The position numbers and the translations under genes were made by a program. DNA of 64,000 bases from Kappaphycus alvarezii (taxonomy: Eukaryota > Rhodophyta > Florideophyceae > Gigartinales > Solieriaceae). Shown piece by piece: positions 14,595 to 28,297 of this stretch (positions within the stretch are counted from its first letter, which is position 1; the number at the start of each line of letters is the position of its first letter). The stretch is from NCBI GenBank assembly GCA_002205965.3, contig NADL03000036.1:310001-374000 (forward strand), given 5' to 3'. The notes under the pieces are model-generated. The model was given only the letters and a program-made list of their open reading frames with translations, ran no database searches and was not told the DNA's origin.

Positions 14595-15710
14595 ATGCGC
14601 AAAGTTTACCATAGACCAACCAAAGACTTTGGATTACCTGAGAACCAGTTACTCGAGTTACTGAAACCTTTTTACGGATTATCCGATTCAGGAGTCTATT
14701 GGAATCGCACTATGAACTCACTCCTGAAGAAATATCTCGATATGACGCCAACCAATGGAGATCTCGCACTCTTCTCGAAGCACACAGACGGAGAAATTCA
14801 GGGATTAGTTGGAACATACGTGGACGATTCTTTACTTTGTGGCAACGATGAGTTCTTTAAGTTGTCCCAAAGGACTCTTGATAAATTTGAATGGAGAGAG
14901 AGGGAGTTAGATGACACTGTATGTGCAGTTGTCAGAGTAAACGGGACTTATTACGGATTTGAGCTAAGTCACGAACGGTATGTTAAGAAGCTACGTATCC
15001 TGCCGATGGAAGCCTCTTTTTCTGAATTCAGATCTTTAAGGCATATATTAGCTTGGTTAACACGTACAAAGCCTGAAATATGTTGTGCCGTGAATATGGC
15101 AGCGCAAGTGACGGAAACCAAATCCTCAGTAGAAGCACTAAAACATTGGAAAAAATTGTAAAGAATGTGCAGAAAAACCGTAGTTCTTCGCTTAATTATT
15201 ACAAGTTGGACAAAAAATCAATAAGATTGAAAATATATTCTGACTCGTCATTGGCAAACAACGACGACAACATTTCCCAACTTGGATACATTGTTTTGCA
15301 AACTGACAAGAGCGAAACTTTCAATGTGCTGAGTTATTCTATTCACAAAAGTCGCAGAGTAAATAGATCTTTACTAGGCGCCGAAGTTTACGCTTTCGCT
15401 GATGCCTTCGATATTGGATACATGATTAAGCACGACCTTGAATCCTTGCGTGGAATCAAAATTCCACTCTCAATTTTTACGGACTCTAAAAGTCTATTTG
15501 ATGTTATCACCAAGTGTCCCTACAGTTCTGAAAACGCCTCATGACTGATATTAGTTCTGTAAGTGATTCATACGCGAATGAGGAAATATTCAATGCTGTA
15601 TTTGTACGGACTGCGGACAACCCCGCGGACGCCTTCACGAAGATCTCAAATTTTGATATACTGAATTATATCCTCAGAACAAGGGGAAGCGTGATCTACC
15701 TGTTCAACAA
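14595..15710 (+). pseudogene. copia reverse transcriptase and RNase H, broken
   Basis: The RT part (about 14595-15160) carries the copia-type block LLELLKPFYGLSDSGVYW, then GTYVDDSLLCGN with the catalytic YVDD, then the connection block ending LAWLTRTKPEICCAVN. RNase H follows (about 15220-15540), with LKIYSDSSLANNDD, RSLLGAEVYAFADAFDIGYM and FTDSKSLFDVITK. These are the best-preserved parts of the element. The 3' LTR starts about 50 bases after the last recognisable coding sequence. Confidence 0.9.
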
Positions 15711-15765
15711 TGGGTAATTCGTGACTAAGGATGGAGAAACAATAGGTCGGGGCAAAGAGAGGGAG

Positions 15766-16200
15766 TGTTGAAATACATGATACATAAAAATTATTTATGT
15801 ACTATTTACGGTCCTTTAGTGTAGCTTTTTGTTCTTACTACTATATCTATCCTACGTAGTCTATATTTTCTCTATTTTATTTTTCTGTCATCGATGCCTG
15901 CTAGGACAGTTGTAGTGTATGGGTCACTAGGACCGTCCGCAGGGCTTTCGCTAGGGAATTTAGAAAGATTTCAGTAGATATGCTAGAGATAGTCGACGGC
16001 ATCTGCTGCCCATAAACCTAGCCGCCTTGGGAACTGAAGTAAAAAGAGAATCGACAATTTTTATCAACCTGCACAACTTGTGTACCCTAAGTAAAAATTC
16101 TACAGATTTTTCAGGCTCCCCACTAAACCTACCAGTCTGCTTTTTATCCCTTAAATTTTCGTGACAGAAAATTTAAGGTTTATGAAGTTGTAGGGGGAGT
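15766..16200 (+). repeat. 3' LTR of the old copia element
   Basis: It begins TGTTGAAATACATGATACAT directly after a purine-rich GGCAAAGAGAGGGAG that fits a polypurine tract, and matches the repeat at 9620 block by block. The right edge is uncertain by some tens of bases. Confidence 0.8.
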
Positions 16201-19200
16201 TCTACTCAAAATTATCCAGTCCCAAAAAGCAGAAATTCCCGAAAAGGAGTTTTACTGTATATTCTCACATTCGATGGACTCTTTTAAGGTAATTCATTCC
16301 TCCGTAACTTTAATTAACTAATAAAGCGCCTTTTTTTTCTGTACTGAGTCTTATTTCGTTTACACTTTTCAAAAATCTCGTTTCCCATCGCATAGAGACA
16401 GTTTCCGACTGTTGAGTAATCCTCGTGATACCCACTCTATGCGGCCAAAACTACACATTAATATTAGTAAATATTAATAATGCGTTACATTAATATTAGT
16501 AAAGTTATCTGATACCTTAAATAAAGAGTCATGCGACGCCTCTTTAAATCTCTATTTCCCTATTACTCCCCATAACAACTTTACTTGAGATGAAGAAAAG
16601 CAGTTTCCGCAATAATTCTTTGGGGCTAGTTATTTCTAATTGCTGATTTTTCTTCGATTTTAAATTTTCAGGATGCAATTTCTTTTTTTCCCGTGTATCA
16701 TAACACAAACCAGCTCCCCAGTGCAATTGTGTCCTTTTCTAATAAAACAGCCCAAAACCTTGGTACACATAGGACTGTATACCATGAGGTTTAACCTAGA
16801 CGCTTCTCCATATATTTTTTTGCGCTTTTTTGATGGAACAAAACACCATTTTCTAGTATTTTCAGATCCGAAAATCTCCCAAAGTAATGCGCTGTATAGT
16901 TTAGAGCTTCATTTTCATTTTAAAAACACTGTATTGTATTGTGTGCCCGTGTAATTTGTTTTTGCCAGAAGAATAGACCTCAGGTAACTGCATTGTCCAT
17001 TAGTCGATGTCACTGGTGAAAGAAACTTCTACAGCATATCAAGTGCAGGGATAGTGCCTAAATTTTCTATTTTTTGCAATTTCATCACCGGAAGTATTCC
17101 TTGCCTCCACCTTTCTTGTGAAACATTTGTACATGTATATTACATTCATAAATTTGAATAGTCTTTCAAAAGTGGGATCCTGCAGGTTAATACCACCTGC
17201 TCCCCGCGAGTTGAGAATGGAGGCAATGATCGTAAATTCAGATTAGTTTACATAATTGCTATCAATGGAATGTTTCTACTCCCAAATTTTGTATAGTTCT
17301 TCCCCTTCACCCGTTACAGCTTCTGTGGAACTTTGGAGTGCTATTTTGTCTAAAGAAGCTTCGGAATATATCCTGCTGACTTTTTTGGGGGCTTTATAGG
17401 CATGGAAGATAGGTTGGTTCTGTATAAGCTGTATCAGCTTCTGTACTGTTTGCTGTGCTTGTCTCAAAACACAGCCAATTATTTACATTGAAATTTGTCT
17501 TCTGAATACTGTACTTTATGTTATGCGTCTGTCGTGGACGATTTGGAATGTTGGAGGCGCTTGAGCGAAGTACTGTACTCGCCTGGTGAGAACGGGGGAA
17601 GCTCAATGGTTACGAGAGGAGAACAGCGGCAAGAGAATTAGTCGGAGGGTTGGAAGGGTCGGAGGTGCAGGGGTCGAGATATCTGTGGCACACAAGTACT
17701 GCTTCCTACCTCGCTCGCACTGTATGCCACCCGAAACCGTCACGTAGCACACTTGTCTGCCTCTAGAAACTTCGCTGGTACTGTACTGTAGCTCATTTAT
17801 TCTTACACTGTACAATGCGTTACATAACTCCCTAGCGAGAAGGAGAGGAGAGAGAGAAGGGCACAAAATCAACAATTTTCCAAAATCCGGTATCCGCCCA
17901 CCTCCTTTCCCAGATACCCATCACCTATTTCTCCTAGTCACGCTCCCTTCCCGGAACTCGCGCGTGATCCTACACTCGCCCCCTCAACAGAAACAGCGTC
18001 TTTTCTTTTTTTGCGATCTTCACGGAATATGATTACGTTGTCTTTGTTAGCGCTTTGTTCAAAAATTAATTGAACGGGATTCCAATGCAGTCAGTTGTTA
18101 TAAAATTAAATTTTAAAATGATCAAACTTGTGATGTATGATATTGTTCAAACGCATTATTGTGAAGCTGAAAGTATTTCTTAAAATTCACAATATTTGAT
18201 TGAGAGGGCAACTTGTCATGGATACTATTTCCGGGTTGTAATGTATTCAGTCTGATGCTGAATTGAGCATTCATAAAAGTTAATATTGAAAAGTAATAAA
18301 GATTGAACTACCAAAGGTTTTTATTAGTCCAAAGAACCCAAATTGAACCCAAATGCTTCTGTAATTCCTTTATAGACTTGAGCAAGTTTCAGGGGTTTAG
18401 AGTAAGAAAATTGGTTCCCATTCTACTGTACTTCCTCTTGGGTTATATTAATTTCAATCTGATCCCAACACTGGCACCATTACTTCAACACATGACACAG
18501 TAGACTTGATTTCGTAAGCCGACAATATGTTACTCGTTTGAGAAGTGTGCTGCGTCTATACAAATCTCTAGTAAGCTTAGTAACAAAATGGAACCTCTCG
18601 TGGAGACTGACTTCACAAAGTTCTTTGGAATAGTACTGTAATAAGGCAGTCATTTTTACCAGATGAAACGTGACGGCCTCTACACGATTACAGAATTATT
18701 ACACAGTCATAACATGGAAAAATAAGTGACAATAAAACTCCATCGGTACCTAGAGAAGTTCTAATTTTTTCTGAGGACATTATTGTGGAGTAATTCGCGT
18801 TGAAAGGTTTTGAAACCACAATAAGTAATTAGTCGGGAGCCTTATTCATTTAAAAAACGCCGTTAGGTGTGATTTTTTGTAGAACGTTCTTAGTATGATT
18901 TATGATTAATGTGATTATATTCAATTTTGATGCATCTTGGTACGTACAGACATACTTGTATAGAGCTAAGTAATTTGAAATAACTTCAATAAGAAATATT
19001 ACCTATCAGATTTGGTTTGGTGTACATATTTGAACTACACATGTCGCAATATGCGCAGCAGTTCTACAAGCGGATGATTTTCTTGCGTAGGACTGTTTTT
19101 TTCGGCTCTTTAAAAGGGCGAATTTTGCTGCTCTATTTAGTTCCCTGGCAGGTTATGTAGACAAAAAAATTCGGTGTACGTAGATTATTTAGTTGAAAAG

Positions 19201-21859
19201 GAGGTATGAGAAAATGATTAAGGTTGATTCAAATCCTCTAACTGTACTTTTTGATAAAATATGATATAAATATGTCAGGAGGCACAATTTGCTCTACAGG
19301 CCCACCAAAGACATTGACGTCAATTTCAATTTTACACGGGGCAACAAAATGGAGGTTGGATGATTAACCAGGCACGTTTCAACTTCGGCCATGGCTTCAT
19401 ATCTATTGGAGATGACCTTACAACTATTTCAAGATATCAATTCTCTCGAGACATGAGTTATGACTTATGGAAGATTTGGTGACGAGTGAGATCTTTGGTG
19501 TCGTAGGACGCAGCGGTAGGGTTGGAGTACTTGCGTGCGTAAAATCGCAGTAGGTTTCAGCGCAAAATAAATGGTAGTGTTTAACTGGTCAAATCGGTTT
19601 CATAACTGGACACAGAGGTTTGAATATTTAATTAAATTGTGCAAGGTTAGAGGAACCAAGGGCGAAGACTTTGGCAGAACGAGCATGTTTTATGCTTCCT
19701 AGCGATGTTCTTCTTGTTCTTCTGTTCGTCCTTTGAGTTCGTGGACCCGGGAGACGCTAGGAGGCTTTATTTTGTTCAGCCCCGGCGGAGCATTCTGGGA
19801 GGTATAGTAGGGGTCGTATACATGGTGGTCAATCATTGGCGGGCCTGGGCTGCCAAGATCATAATATCGAAACTTTTACTCCTTGCCCTGAACGGTCGTC
19901 ATACGGAAGTATTGACCCTTTCCTTATTACTTTTGCGACTTTAATTGGGTCACATTGGTCGCTCTCATCAGTTGGAGAGACAAATGGGCACCCCTCACCT
20001 CAGATAACTGATTACTGACGTATTGATTTAACAATTGTTATTTGGAGTCATTATCACGCCCCCTAATATTTACTTTTCGTTTTAGCGCGGGACACTAAAA
20101 TTTAGAAGGAACGGGGAGAGTATACTGGCCTCGTTTTGCATCACAGGGAGAATTTATGCACAAAAAACGATATCTTGACCTAATTAATAGCTATCGAGAT
20201 ATAAATTCATTGAGCAAAGAGCTCGTGAAACTATAATAGCGGTATCGCAGTCTATTTAAAATTTTTTAGGTGTTTTATTTCATCTCAGACAAACAAACAT
20301 AAAGCAGCTAGTGGGCATTTCTGCTGAAAATATTTGCAACCCCTGCCAAATGATCATCAAAATTTTCACTAGAACAAACTGAATTAAATTAAGCAATACT
20401 TTCATCAAGTCATCATAAAATTGTACCCAGATAGAGGTGGTAATTCCAGCATTTGTTAAACATTTAAATACTCTTTATCAAATCAAGGGTATTCATGTCT
20501 GTTAACTTTAGACTGACTTTCATATTGGAAGCTACTGGAAGAGTGTAGAAGCAACGCGCAAGAGTATTTGAAGTTTCTTTTAATTCAGAAAAAAATCTCA
20601 CTACTTAAAGCTCGCTGATGAGACATGAATACCTCCAACAATTTGTAGTTGTCTCTTACTCTAGAGAACAAAAAGAACTCCACCCGCTTGACTACTAGTG
20701 CAATACGCAGTAGTAAAAATTAACGTACCTCGCGTCCCATTGGCCCTTTAAATATTGCACTACGTAGTCAAGTAATATTTCCACGAGGGAGGAAATGTGG
20801 GATGATTTAATGTTTGAAAGACATGGTCCGTTGTGGCCCTGAATATCCTAAAAGGTGACCACTATTACCTCCCAAATTTCCCTATAAAGCCTGCTCAAGT
20901 CATATTTCCACAATGATTAGCTTTGTTAGAATTATGTGTTAAAATATAAGTTACTATATATGTATCAATTCCACCGAGGACGGAAGTTCTCTGAAGACCT
21001 AGCGTTTCGCTACAATCCCTCACTTAATTCCTAAAATTATTCTTACTGCGCGAAAGTCGTAGAGCTTTAATCGACGAATGCAGATTAGCTCAAAGGTGTC
21101 GCTTTTCCCCTTCTTTTTTCCGTTTTTTCTTTTTATTTCCTCTTCATTAAGTTCCTATGCTCACCTGTTTCAAGTAAAAAATACAGTAGTCTGAAATACC
21201 TAGCCCGGACTAACGTCCAACTTGATGAGCTTTCAACGAAATGGTAGGAGACATTCTCAGCCATAAAAATCACCATTAACTATTACGTACTATAATGCGC
21301 TGCCAAACGAACTCTGATTCATCCATCAAAGCCCCTATTGTACCAAGTTCTGCATGAACTGTTCATCAATCATAACCTTAGTGCCCGTACTTGATGCCGA
21401 TTTAGACCCATCCGTCAAAAAAAATTAGGTAAAATTGACTGCAGCCTTATGAAAAATATCGCATGCTCATCTGTCTTCATACAGTTCATAATACTGAAGA
21501 AATTTCGCACATAGTTTTCCACTTGTACCAACATAGAGGCACAACGGACCACATCTTTCAAATATTAAAGAACCCGACATTTCCTGTCGCTTTACAATAC
21601 AGTACTGTAAGTGCTTGTCACGCAGTCTTCGCAGTCGATCTGCGGCTCCTCTCGCGTTCTCACAGATGCTTTATTTAGTGATATTGCTTCTCCCAAAGTT
21701 GTTGCTTTCCTCCCGAGGAAGGGTTATTATATCGTGAATTTTAGCACCGCATACAACACCGACCGTTGCTCTCTCACCAGCGTGCACTGCGTTTGACACT
21801 TTCCAATTAGATTCAACCGATCTTCTTGCCTTCTAAAACTTGCGTTTCAATTAAAACTG
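16201..21859. other. Gene-free, AT-rich stretch
   Basis: No protein family, RNA gene or bounded repeat is recognisable. Open frames stay below 100 codons and lack conserved motifs. There is a short AT-rich direct repeat (ACATTAATATTAGTAAA at about 16453 and 16488). Two GTACTGTAC-type motifs lie near 17570 and 17780. It may contain older element debris that cannot be recognised by eye. Confidence 0.45.
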
Positions 21860-24800
21860 TTGATTGTACAGCAGTTCGTTACGCTGCGCAAGAACCGGGT
21901 TTCCACAACAATCCGGATTAGGGGCTCATCTTCTTACGCTCCTCCATTCACGATATCGTCTTCCCGCTTGTTTTGTTGGACAACAGAATTCAACGCTGTG
22001 GCACCAACTAAACGCGCCGCGTTGGAGTCAAAGGCCGACAAGATCCTCAAGAAAATCAAGACTTCGTCAATTTAGTATCCTTTAGCGAAAATGCTGTCTA
22101 AAGCGCTAAATCTATGTTGGAATTTTACGGCCCCGAAGATGGAGCCCCGGAGTCCGCCACATTGTCTTTCAAAGTACCTGATCCCGAAGAATTCCGAAAA
22201 CATCTTGCCGAACTTCTGCCACCGCCACAGTACATCTTCACCCCGGAGTTTTTTCAGCAGCCCTTGTTCTCTCTCCGTGATATGTACAACTAAGCCAATC
22301 TATCCTCGTTCGAACATATCCCCGAACGATATGTGGACGAAAGTATTGGATCTCCTGCGGAGATGACCGATTTGCGAATAATAATGCACATATGGATGGA
22401 TGGCACATTTTCTTGGATGCGACTTAAGGGTACGCTTTCAAATCGTTCAATGCGTAAAAAAATCACTGTCCATGGCTCCTTCCAACGTCTCCGGATCACC
22501 CATGCCGACTCGTATCTTAACAAATAATCTGCATTCTTCGTCTGAAAATCCATAAACTAACCAAGTGAACCCCATAGTTTCCGATAGGAGCGCCCAAACG
22601 TCCGATGCAGAAGAATCCCGCAGGTTCGTAGTGAATCTATTCAAAGATTAGAAGTTTAATGGAAACATTGATCTCGATATCAACGATACTTTGAAGCTTT
22701 TCGAAAATTTCCACGGAGCATAACTTTTTCTCTGAATGTAAAAATACTAATAACTTGTTGCACATATTTGATGAAGGTTATGTGAGACGAATACAGTAGT
22801 TATGCGAGGAGACTACGCGTAAAGGTGATATTGGAAACTCTTCGTCTTCCTTCGTTTATGGATTCAAAAGGGATATCCGATGTGTCTTAAGGACTTACGA
22901 GAATCGTTTATGTCATCAATGAACTCTCCCTGCAGTGCCCTAAGACATTCAGCAATGATACCCATCAAATTGACTACCCTACAAAGGCTGTCACGCTTCT
23001 TAATTTTTGCTTTGATCCGATTCTCCTGTAAAGAACGTCATTACCCTTGGTCTTGTGTTTAATAATTTCGTCACCTCTCCCCACGAGTCCCTCCAGCGTC
23101 ACCGCCAAATTCAAGTGCTTGCTCATGAAGGAAAAAGGAGAAATCGCCTTCAGTTTACAGGTTTAGTCGATGAACAAGCTGAGATTGAGACCGACCATAT
23201 ACGATATTGACGTGACGCGATTCTCGTTGCATACGACGGATAAATTCAAGACCGATTTTGTCCACCTCGAACTTTCACCCACGGAATGTCCATGGAAATC
23301 GCAAACCCGGAAAAGAATGTTAAATGTATGGCCATCCTCACTGGGCTCGTGTCCATAAATGCGACCCGAAGGACATCGCAGAATACATGCATAAACGCCT
23401 TAGAAATGTAGAATATTCCGTACACGTTTTTTGCTGATTTAATTAATGGAGAACAGGACTCCATCCGAAAATGTCGACTTTTCTAAGCGCAAAAAAGAAA
23501 CGTTCCAAACTGAAAATGATAAACTAGTTGTATTTGACTCAATCCAAGGTTCAGGCTCTTCTAATGATAACTTCTTTGAGCATGACCAAGCACAAGGAAC
23601 TCACTTGACGCTATATTTGGTCACCCGAACTTCATCGATTCATCACACACTGACATACTCCTTGGTCACATAAGTAAAACAATGCATGAAGGATCGCACT
23701 CGTTGAACCACGAAAGTTATTTTTGTCTCAGCGGCGGGAAGATATAGATCCATGTCTGCTTAGCCAGAGAAACACACGCCGGCAACGATTATATAAGGTC
23801 TAATTTAACATTTCAAACGTATATTTAGGCGAAATTCGTAAAGAAACGTCATCTCATCGTCCGCTTGGTTTTCATGTGATATCGGGGTCCCTAGATATTT
23901 TACAGGGCGCAACTATATCCTGGAAAAACTCGGCTGTCACATTCAGAAAATATTCCCCCTCGAACTATAGGTTTCGTTTTCCCAGACGCCACCTTCGATT
24001 CTCTCGGTCAACTACTACGCTGCCTAGAGTACCCTCAGTACATGTGAAACTGTATATAGTGGCAGCGGATATGCCAGGTCTTCTTAGACTTGATGTTATG
24101 GACCGCGATCGATAACTCCATATCCCGTTCCAATCCGTTGGTCAAGCGCGTTCCCAAAACACATGGGATTTGAAGGGTCTACTATGTTGACGACTGGTAC
24201 GTGCCCGCATGTCGGCAAACCGTCACTTATCTGCTTCAATGAACGTAACAAAGGAAAAATTCTTAACAAACATCAGCTGAGCAGATTGCAACGTCAATTT
24301 TTCCATCCAAGCGCCTCTAAACTTTTCAATCTTATCAAGCGCACCAGACCGGAAGAAGCCACACCGGAGACACTTGCAACTTTGAAAGAGTTTCAAGAGC
24401 TGCGACCCTTTCCAGCGATTCAGCGCGCCCCAACCGTTTCCGCCGTGACACTTGGTGCTGAGCACCTCCGTTTCAACGAAAGGATTATATTAATATCATG
24501 TACATCAATGGTGATCCTATCTTGTACATCTCTGATGGCGCCACTCGTTTAGGGGCCTCGAGATTCCTTCCGACTGTATCAACAGAATCCATTTGGAAAA
24601 CCCTCCTCGAATGCTGGTTTACAGTTTATACAGGCCTGCCTCACCGAATCCTTGCCGACTAAGGATTACAAAACGGCCAAAAATTCATTCATTTGGCCTA
24701 TTTCTCCGATTTAGAAGTAAAAAACACTGTCATGGAAGCACAAACCAGCCTAGTAATCGTAGAATGGTATCATGAACCTCTGCTCAATACATTCAGGAAG

Positions 24801-26960
24801 ATCATGATCTCCCAACCTGATGAAGAATAGCATTTAGCGCTTTGTCCGTCAAGGCAATGAATGACACGCTTGGTCCGGAGGGACTGGTACCCTTCCGTCA
24901 TAGTTTTGGAGACTGCCCACAGATATTGACAGTTTCTGTGCCAAGATCAAGCCGTCGTTATACTTTACAAGAACGGGCTCAACCCGCCGTCACTACTCGA
25001 AAGGAGATGGAGAGCCAAATAGCTGGACTCAATCTCAAGCGTGCCCTTTACAACGCAGTTCCTCCCGCCATCGATCGCACGTACCGCCCCAATGACAGGG
25101 TAGTCGGTTACCGAGAAGAAGTCGTCGCGAACAGGGTAGGGTAATGTATCGGCCCTTATGAAGTTTCAGACGTAGACTACGACAAGAATCTGTTCTTCGT
25201 GCTTGAATCTCATGAGAGCCAGCCGCGATCATTCGGGTTAGCGCCTTGAAGGCTTATATTTCTCCCGCCCATCTCTCTCATTCCTTCCTCCGCGACCATG
25301 AGCGCGCAATCCACGTTTTCTTAACTCCAAAGGATGATCAAATATTTTCTACAGAGACACTTGATCCTAAGGATGACCGTGTGCAAGCTCCTGAAGAAAT
25401 GAATCAGGAAATGCGGGAAGAGATTAAAGGCCTTCTCCGGCGAGTAAAATTCAGGTTTGTATTGAAAGAAGATGTCCAAAGGACGGAAACGTACTTCTAG
25501 GTAGATTCATCCTTTCTATAAAGTCTAGCTTGGAAGGGGAAGCGAAGTAAAAGGCACGTTATGTGATCGGAGGCCATAGGATAAACTCAAGAACCTGATG
25601 TTCCATGTATCGACCACCGTGTAACCCAGCCCATATCTGTACGTCTTCTCCCTGCAATAGCGCAAATTTTTTAAATTCAAAACTTGGACAGTAGATATCA
25701 CCCAAGCATACCTTCAATCTAGCGAGCCTCTCTGCTGGTATATTTTCACCAAGGACCCTGCACCAGAGTTTTAGCTGAGACCTAGGCAGCGCTTCAATTT
25801 TCTTCGTCCATTGTATAGCTTGATTGATTCAAGTGACATATGGCATGTCACAATCGACCAAAATCATCGAAAGGACCTTGGATCCGTTTCGTGTCAATAC
25901 AGCCCTGTACTATCTGAAAACGTAAGGCTGCTTGTCAAGGCTTAGCGGAGGACATGTCGACGAATTTATTCGATGGGGAAGCTCAGAATTCTAGAATCTC
26001 TCGCAGAAAACAAAAAAGAACTTCTAAATGAAGAAATTAACTTCTATGCCCTTCGAGTTCACTGGGTTTCTCATTAATCGTCTCAAAGATGGCACCATTG
26101 TCATCGATCAAAAGAGTTACCTACGTAAACTCGAAAAACTTCCTGTGAATACATCCTTCGGACAATTCAGTTCGATAAGAATGAGACTTGCCTGGCTAGC
26201 ACAGTCTAGGCCTGACTGTCTGTTTGAGATATCTCAGCTCGCGCAAGTCACTGATACCAATTTCAGGGAATAAGGCTTCAAAAATCCGCAGACTAAACAA
26301 GGCAATCCGCCATGCCACCGAGAATCAGATTTTTGTTCGTATCCCGACGCTTAATTTTGAGAGAATTCGTATGTCGTGTTTTCAGATGCCTCTTTTCTAA
26401 CAATGATTGCCTTTCTTCTGACCTCGGACATATAGTCTTCATGTGCGATGAAAGCGGAATAGAGGTACCAATTTGTTTCAAATCCTACAAAGATCGCCGC
26501 TTAACTCGTTCAGTTATGGCCGAGGTGGTTATTTCCTTTAGCGAAATGTTCAATCTTACTCTGGCCTACAACCTTGATCTGAGCGCAGTATTGAGCAAGC
26601 AGATGCCAATATAGCTTTTCACGGGTAGCAATTGCTTATTCAATGTGATCAGCAAGGGCTCAAGGACATCGGAAAAAAAAATGATGCTAGATATTTCAGC
26701 AGCCCGAGAAGGATTCCGCTATGGACTTATCTCGGATATTGGATTTGTCCAGAGCTCCACGAATATTGCGAACAGTTTGACTAAGCCATTGAGCCAGCCT
26801 TGCTCCACGATACCATCGATAACAGTTGCAATAAGGATCATATTGAGTGCTCTTCCTGGACCACATTTGTCCGTAGAGTTGTGTCTAGATTTGTTACTCT
26901 ATCGAGAGATACTTTGATTTATTCTATCAGAATTCTGCTCCAACATTTCTATCAAAGAGC
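21860..26960 (+). mobile_element. Second copia relic of the same old lineage, broken
   Basis: Recognisable in order are gag-like sequence (about 21900-23500), a pre-integrase zinc-binding region with a helical HQLSRLQRQFFHPSASKLF block (about 24160-24450), integrase (about 24480-25150), a short linker region, RT connection sequence (LAWLAQSRPDCLFEISQLAQ at about 26190-26250) and RNase H remains up to about 26800. The block SVKAMNDTLGPEGLVP matches the element at 9.6-16.2 kb. No LTR pair could be found, so the edges are those of recognisable coding sequence. It is broken in well over twenty places and looks at least as old as the first copy. Confidence 0.82.
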
Positions 26961-27034
26961 GAATATTCAGAACCTTTGCTGTGGACTCGAAGGACTTGAA
27001 TCGCGCCGCTCTGAACCCACGATATAGTCGTTTG

Positions 27035-27700
27035 CTACTCACGGAGGAAACGAGTGGTTGTATGCGAAGACACGTTGGGAATCTTTGCGTTGAAAAATAT
27101 TCTGCATTGCCCTTGAATATCTCCGATAGACCGTAACACCTTCCTGCCAATAATGACCTCATCAATTGCCGCTTCTCCCACCTTCAACACCATGAACCGT
27201 AGCAGTAGCTTAGTTTCATACCCGATGCGGAGCTGTACGTCCAGTGAGATCTCATGTATACACATGATCGCATCGGAATCCTTACCAATACCCTGATACA
27301 ACTCCGGTGGGAAAGCTCTCCACTGAGGAGAAGGCACTGCTTCCTTGATATGACGGAAAATTTAGCTGTAATCAAATTCATGTCCGATCCTTGATCGCCA
27401 TGACTACAAACTCAACAGCCCCGTCCCAAAAAAAACACTGAATAAGGACTAGTGGCTGTCAATCTGCGCTGCGCCTATACATCGCAGTTTTCCTTTGGGC
27501 GATATACCCTCCTGTTTTTCAGTTTGTTGTCGCGCCTCTTCTGCGACTTGTGTTCCTTCAACAGGCTCTCTTTAAGGTCAACTGAAGTCTTTGGACAGTT
27601 TCTCACGTAGTGGCGGCCATCTCAATCAGGATTAGGACAGTCGGGTAAATGCATTGAGGTCAAGGAAATTGTCCAAGACTGGATGTGGATGGCAGCTCGT
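27035..27700 (-). mobile_element. Fragment of a gypsy-type protease region, broken
   Basis: On the minus strand, a zinc-knuckle-like segment (HYVRNCPK at about 27590-27610) is followed by a retropepsin-like stretch: a start resembling the GSDMNLI block near 27385, and a distal block with DEVIIGRKVLRSIG near 27130. The D-x-x-IIGRxVL signature is the Ty3/gypsy-type retropepsin C-terminal motif and differs from copia proteases. Only this piece is visible; no RT or integrase flanks it. It is broken at several places and appears to be an isolated old scrap between the copia relic and the solo LTR. Confidence 0.55.
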
Positions 27701-27941
27701 TTCGCTGGGGGACTGAAACTTTGTTTGAAGTTTGACTGTGGAAGGATTTGAGAGGTGTTCGGCAGAGGTAAGCAGTGGGCTATCGTTAATGTCGACAAGT
27801 AATCGTCGCTACTGAGTTAAATAGAAAGTAAGAAGTTCGATAGGAGCTCACGCATATCTGTTGAAGCGAAAACAATCTGATTCTGCTATATACAATTTAC
27901 ACTTTAGGATCTGAATGTTGTGCTAGGGAAATTCCGCATTA

Positions 27942-28297
27942 TGTATTGGCAGAGGATCGGTGGAAGGTTCTTGAAAGGAGGAGTATCGAAACTCTTGAGT
28001 GAATGAGAACTGTGTTTTCGTTGTTCTCCTTACCCTCAAAGTATCTAGTTACTCAACTCGAGCGACCGTACACACTCTTCAAACACCATTCAATAGTTGT
28101 CTTTCCCGGCCTTCTGTGGGTCTTTGGTCCAGACGAGATATCGTGACAACACACGCCTCTATCATCTTCCTCAAAGACATATTACGCTGAAGCTCCAGAT
28201 ACCAGAAATGCTACGAGGATACCTCTACATGTTTCGGACTATAGCACATGTGCCATATTGGACAAAGATGCAACACTGATCCGAACTTTCCTCAACA
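27942..28297 (-). repeat. Diverged solo LTR related to the young copia element
   Basis: The stretch aligns along nearly its whole length with the LTRs of the element at 29060-33957, with many substitutions. Matching blocks include TACTCAACTCGA, GGCCTTCT, the ACACACG segment and a right end CATATTGGACAA...CTCAACA that parallels CACATTGGACAA...CTCCAACA. No internal element sequence adjoins it, so it reads as a solo LTR of an older relative, in the same orientation as the young element. Edges are accurate to perhaps ten bases. Confidence 0.75.

Larger units (their letters stand above)
9620..16200 (+). mobile_element. Old Ty1/copia LTR retrotransposon, broken
   Basis: Two diverged long terminal repeats (about 9620-10125 and 15766-16200) bracket gag-like sequence, an aspartic-protease motif, integrase remains, and a copia-type reverse transcriptase followed by RNase H, in that order. 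The protease-integrase-RT-RNase H order and the RT motif YVDDSLLCG place it in Ty1/copia. The integrase tail (AVKAMNDTMNPGGLVP) closely matches the relic at 21.9-27.0 kb (SVKAMNDTLGPEGLVP), so both belong to one lineage, distinct from the young element at 29-34 kb. The element is broken in well over twenty places. LTR divergence of very roughly one fifth by eye makes it old. Confidence 0.88.

Noticed and set aside
16453-16505. AT-rich direct repeat ACATTAATATTAGTAAA
   Set aside because: Only two short copies in AT-rich DNA, with no terminal structure of an element.
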